A stretch of DNA of 7,042 nucleotides from Leptolyngbyaceae cyanobacterium M65_K2018_010. Its GTDB lineage: Bacteria > Cyanobacteriota > Cyanobacteriia > Phormidesmidales > Phormidesmidaceae. Shown piece after piece: positions 6,173 through 7,042 of this stretch. Position 1 is the stretch's first letter, and each line of letters begins with the position of its first letter. The notes below the pieces were generated by a model. It was not told the origin of the DNA and did not search any database. It saw only the letters and a list, made by a program, of their open reading frames with translations. The translations under genes and the position numbers were made by a program. The DNA is taken from contig DVEE01000499.1 of the NCBI GenBank assembly GCA_015295885.1, forward strand, positions 1 through 7,042, given 5' to 3'.

Positions 6173-6199
6173 GAAAAAAACACCCGCCGCGGCGGGTGT
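6173..6199 (-). terminator. Intrinsic terminator of the porin gene
   Basis: ACACCCGCCGCGGCGGGTGT at 6180-6199 is a perfect 20-bp palindrome, able to form an 8-bp GC-rich stem with a 4-nt loop. On the minus strand the hairpin runs directly into seven T residues (6180-6174), the classical intrinsic terminator form, 63 bp past the porin stop codon. On the plus strand no T-tract follows the hairpin, so it would terminate mscS transcription poorly. The rest of the convergent gap (6106-6262) shows no other clear element. Confidence 0.85.
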
Positions 6200-6262
6200 G
6201 GAACGGACTCAAGATGCAAGGATGAACCTTGCCTTGGAACACTGATAAAAGATGGCAGCAAC

Positions 6263-7042
6263 CTAGAAGGAAAACTGTGCCATCAGGTTAAAGATGAAAA
6301 TATCGGGGTTATTGCTGAAGTTGTTGGGGTTCATAATCCAGTAGAAGGAGGGCATGAACGCCAGGTTCCGATTGATTGGATAGCGGTAACTAAACTCCAA
6401 CTCTTGCTGGACGCCGCCATTACCTCCACCGGAAACCAGCAGGTTTTGGCCAGAGGTCACATCAAAGGGAACCAGGTAAGAGACCGTGGCCAGCGCCCCT
6501 TCCTTAAAGAGGTCTGGGAAACCGACCCCAACCTGCCAGGACTGAGCGTTTACAGAACCGACCCCAGCTCCGGTGATGGCTGATGTCAACGGAGTATTGC
6601 CGTAGGAATAACGACCAAAGAAGCCCAACCAGTCCAGGGGAGTCCAGTCAAAATTCACCAGGTAGGTGTTGGCCTGGGCGTTTCTGAGCGGACCACCAAA
6701 CCCATCGTCGGCCAAACCGTAAATGGGCTCACCGGTGGCGCCACCAATTTGGCCGGCTGGGTTGGGCATCAGGTTAGAGCGAGTGTACAAAAAGCGCAGG
6801 TTGAGATTATTGAAGAAGTTAAACCCGAGTTGACCCGTCAGCGTACTCGTCCCCCCAAATAGCCCTTGGGTAGGGTTGCTGGCGGTGCGCTCCCCAGCCA
6901 AAAACTCATTGTTTTCTGCCAGGTAACCTACCCGTACATCAAACCAGTCAGCAATATTCCACACCGCTACCAGTCCAGAACCCCGGTCGATGGCGTTGAC
7001 TAGGGTGCCCCCACTGGAGTTGAAGCTATTAGCCCCCGTTAC
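6263..7042 (-). CDS. Iron-uptake porin, OprB family (C-terminal part; 5' end beyond window)
   Basis: Outer-membrane beta-barrel porin of the cyanobacterial family (somB-like, carbohydrate-selective porin fold) that lets small solutes, and in some members inorganic iron, cross the outer membrane. The frame is open to the right edge, giving 259 visible residues. A GTG at 6964 is internal: the 26 codons before it read as a matching sequence, including IDRGSGLVAVWNIADW. Alternating hydrophobic strands and Gly/Asn-rich loops run throughout. Family-like stretches are QVGVGFPDLFKEGALATVSY and, near the end, ELEFSYRYPINRNLAFMPS. The protein ends in Phe (FSF), the usual C-terminal signal for the BAM complex. 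The N-terminal signal peptide, SLH domain and coiled coil expected in this family would lie outside the window. It converges on mscS and ends with its own terminator. Confidence 0.9.
   Translation of the reverse strand, partial: VTGANSFNSSGGTLVNAIDRGSGLVAVWNIADWFDVRVGYLAENNEFLAGERTASNPTQGLFGGTSTLTGQLGFNFFNNLNLRFLYTRSNLMPNPAGQIGGATGEPIYGLADDGFGGPLRNAQANTYLVNFDWTPLDWLGFFGRYSYGNTPLTSAITGAGVGSVNAQSWQVGVGFPDLFKEGALATVSYLVPFDVTSGQNLLVSGGGNGGVQQELEFSYRYPINRNLAFMPSFYWIMNPNNFSNNPDIFIFNLMAQFSF

Noticed and set aside
5978..6583. 201-codon plus-strand frame across the convergent gap
   Set aside because: It runs through the end of mscS, the terminator and antisense to the porin; composition follows the reverse of the porin codons.
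6263..6964. Porin as a complete gene starting at GTG 6964
   Set aside because: The frame stays open to the window edge with family-like sequence before the GTG, and the signal peptide and SLH domain are missing, so the gene is truncated by the window.

Overview
The window looks like chromosomal DNA from a cyanobacterium, probably a filamentous or Leptolyngbya/Synechococcus-type lineage with moderately high GC. Three things point there. The HIP1 octamer GCGATCGC occurs five times in 7 kb. The ClpB begins with the cyanobacterial MQPTDP start. An OprB-type iron-uptake porin, a family typical of cyanobacterial outer membranes, lies at the right end. No mobile element, CRISPR array, rRNA or tRNA gene was recognised.

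Layout from left to right. Positions 1-283 are non-coding as far as can be seen, with an 11-bp-period direct repeat at 62-80. prmC (release-factor glutamine methyltransferase) is on the minus strand at 284-1180. A possible unannotated small ORF (minus, 1167-1316) overlaps the prmC start by 14 nt. A divergent intergenic region of up to 447 bp (1181-1627) carries the clpB control elements: a degenerate CIRCE-like inverted repeat (1523-1547), an extended -10 box (1551-1559), a 14-bp-period tandem repeat in the 5' leader (1564-1589) and a GGAG ribosome-binding site. clpB (1628-4321, plus) encodes a full-length disaggregase. It is followed after 53 bp by an MscS-type mechanosensitive channel gene (4375-6105, plus), probably in the same transcription unit. 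A 157-bp convergent intergenic region holds a strong minus-strand terminator (6173-6199). The 3' part of a minus-strand porin gene (6263 to beyond 7042) closes the window.

Functionally this is mainly conserved housekeeping and stress material: translation termination (PrmC), protein disaggregation after heat or other stress (ClpB), osmotic safety or membrane-tension sensing (MscS family), and outer-membrane solute or iron permeation (porin). No new multi-gene system is evident. The items most worth a second look are the regulatory architecture upstream of clpB and the small coding-like ORF fused to the prmC start.
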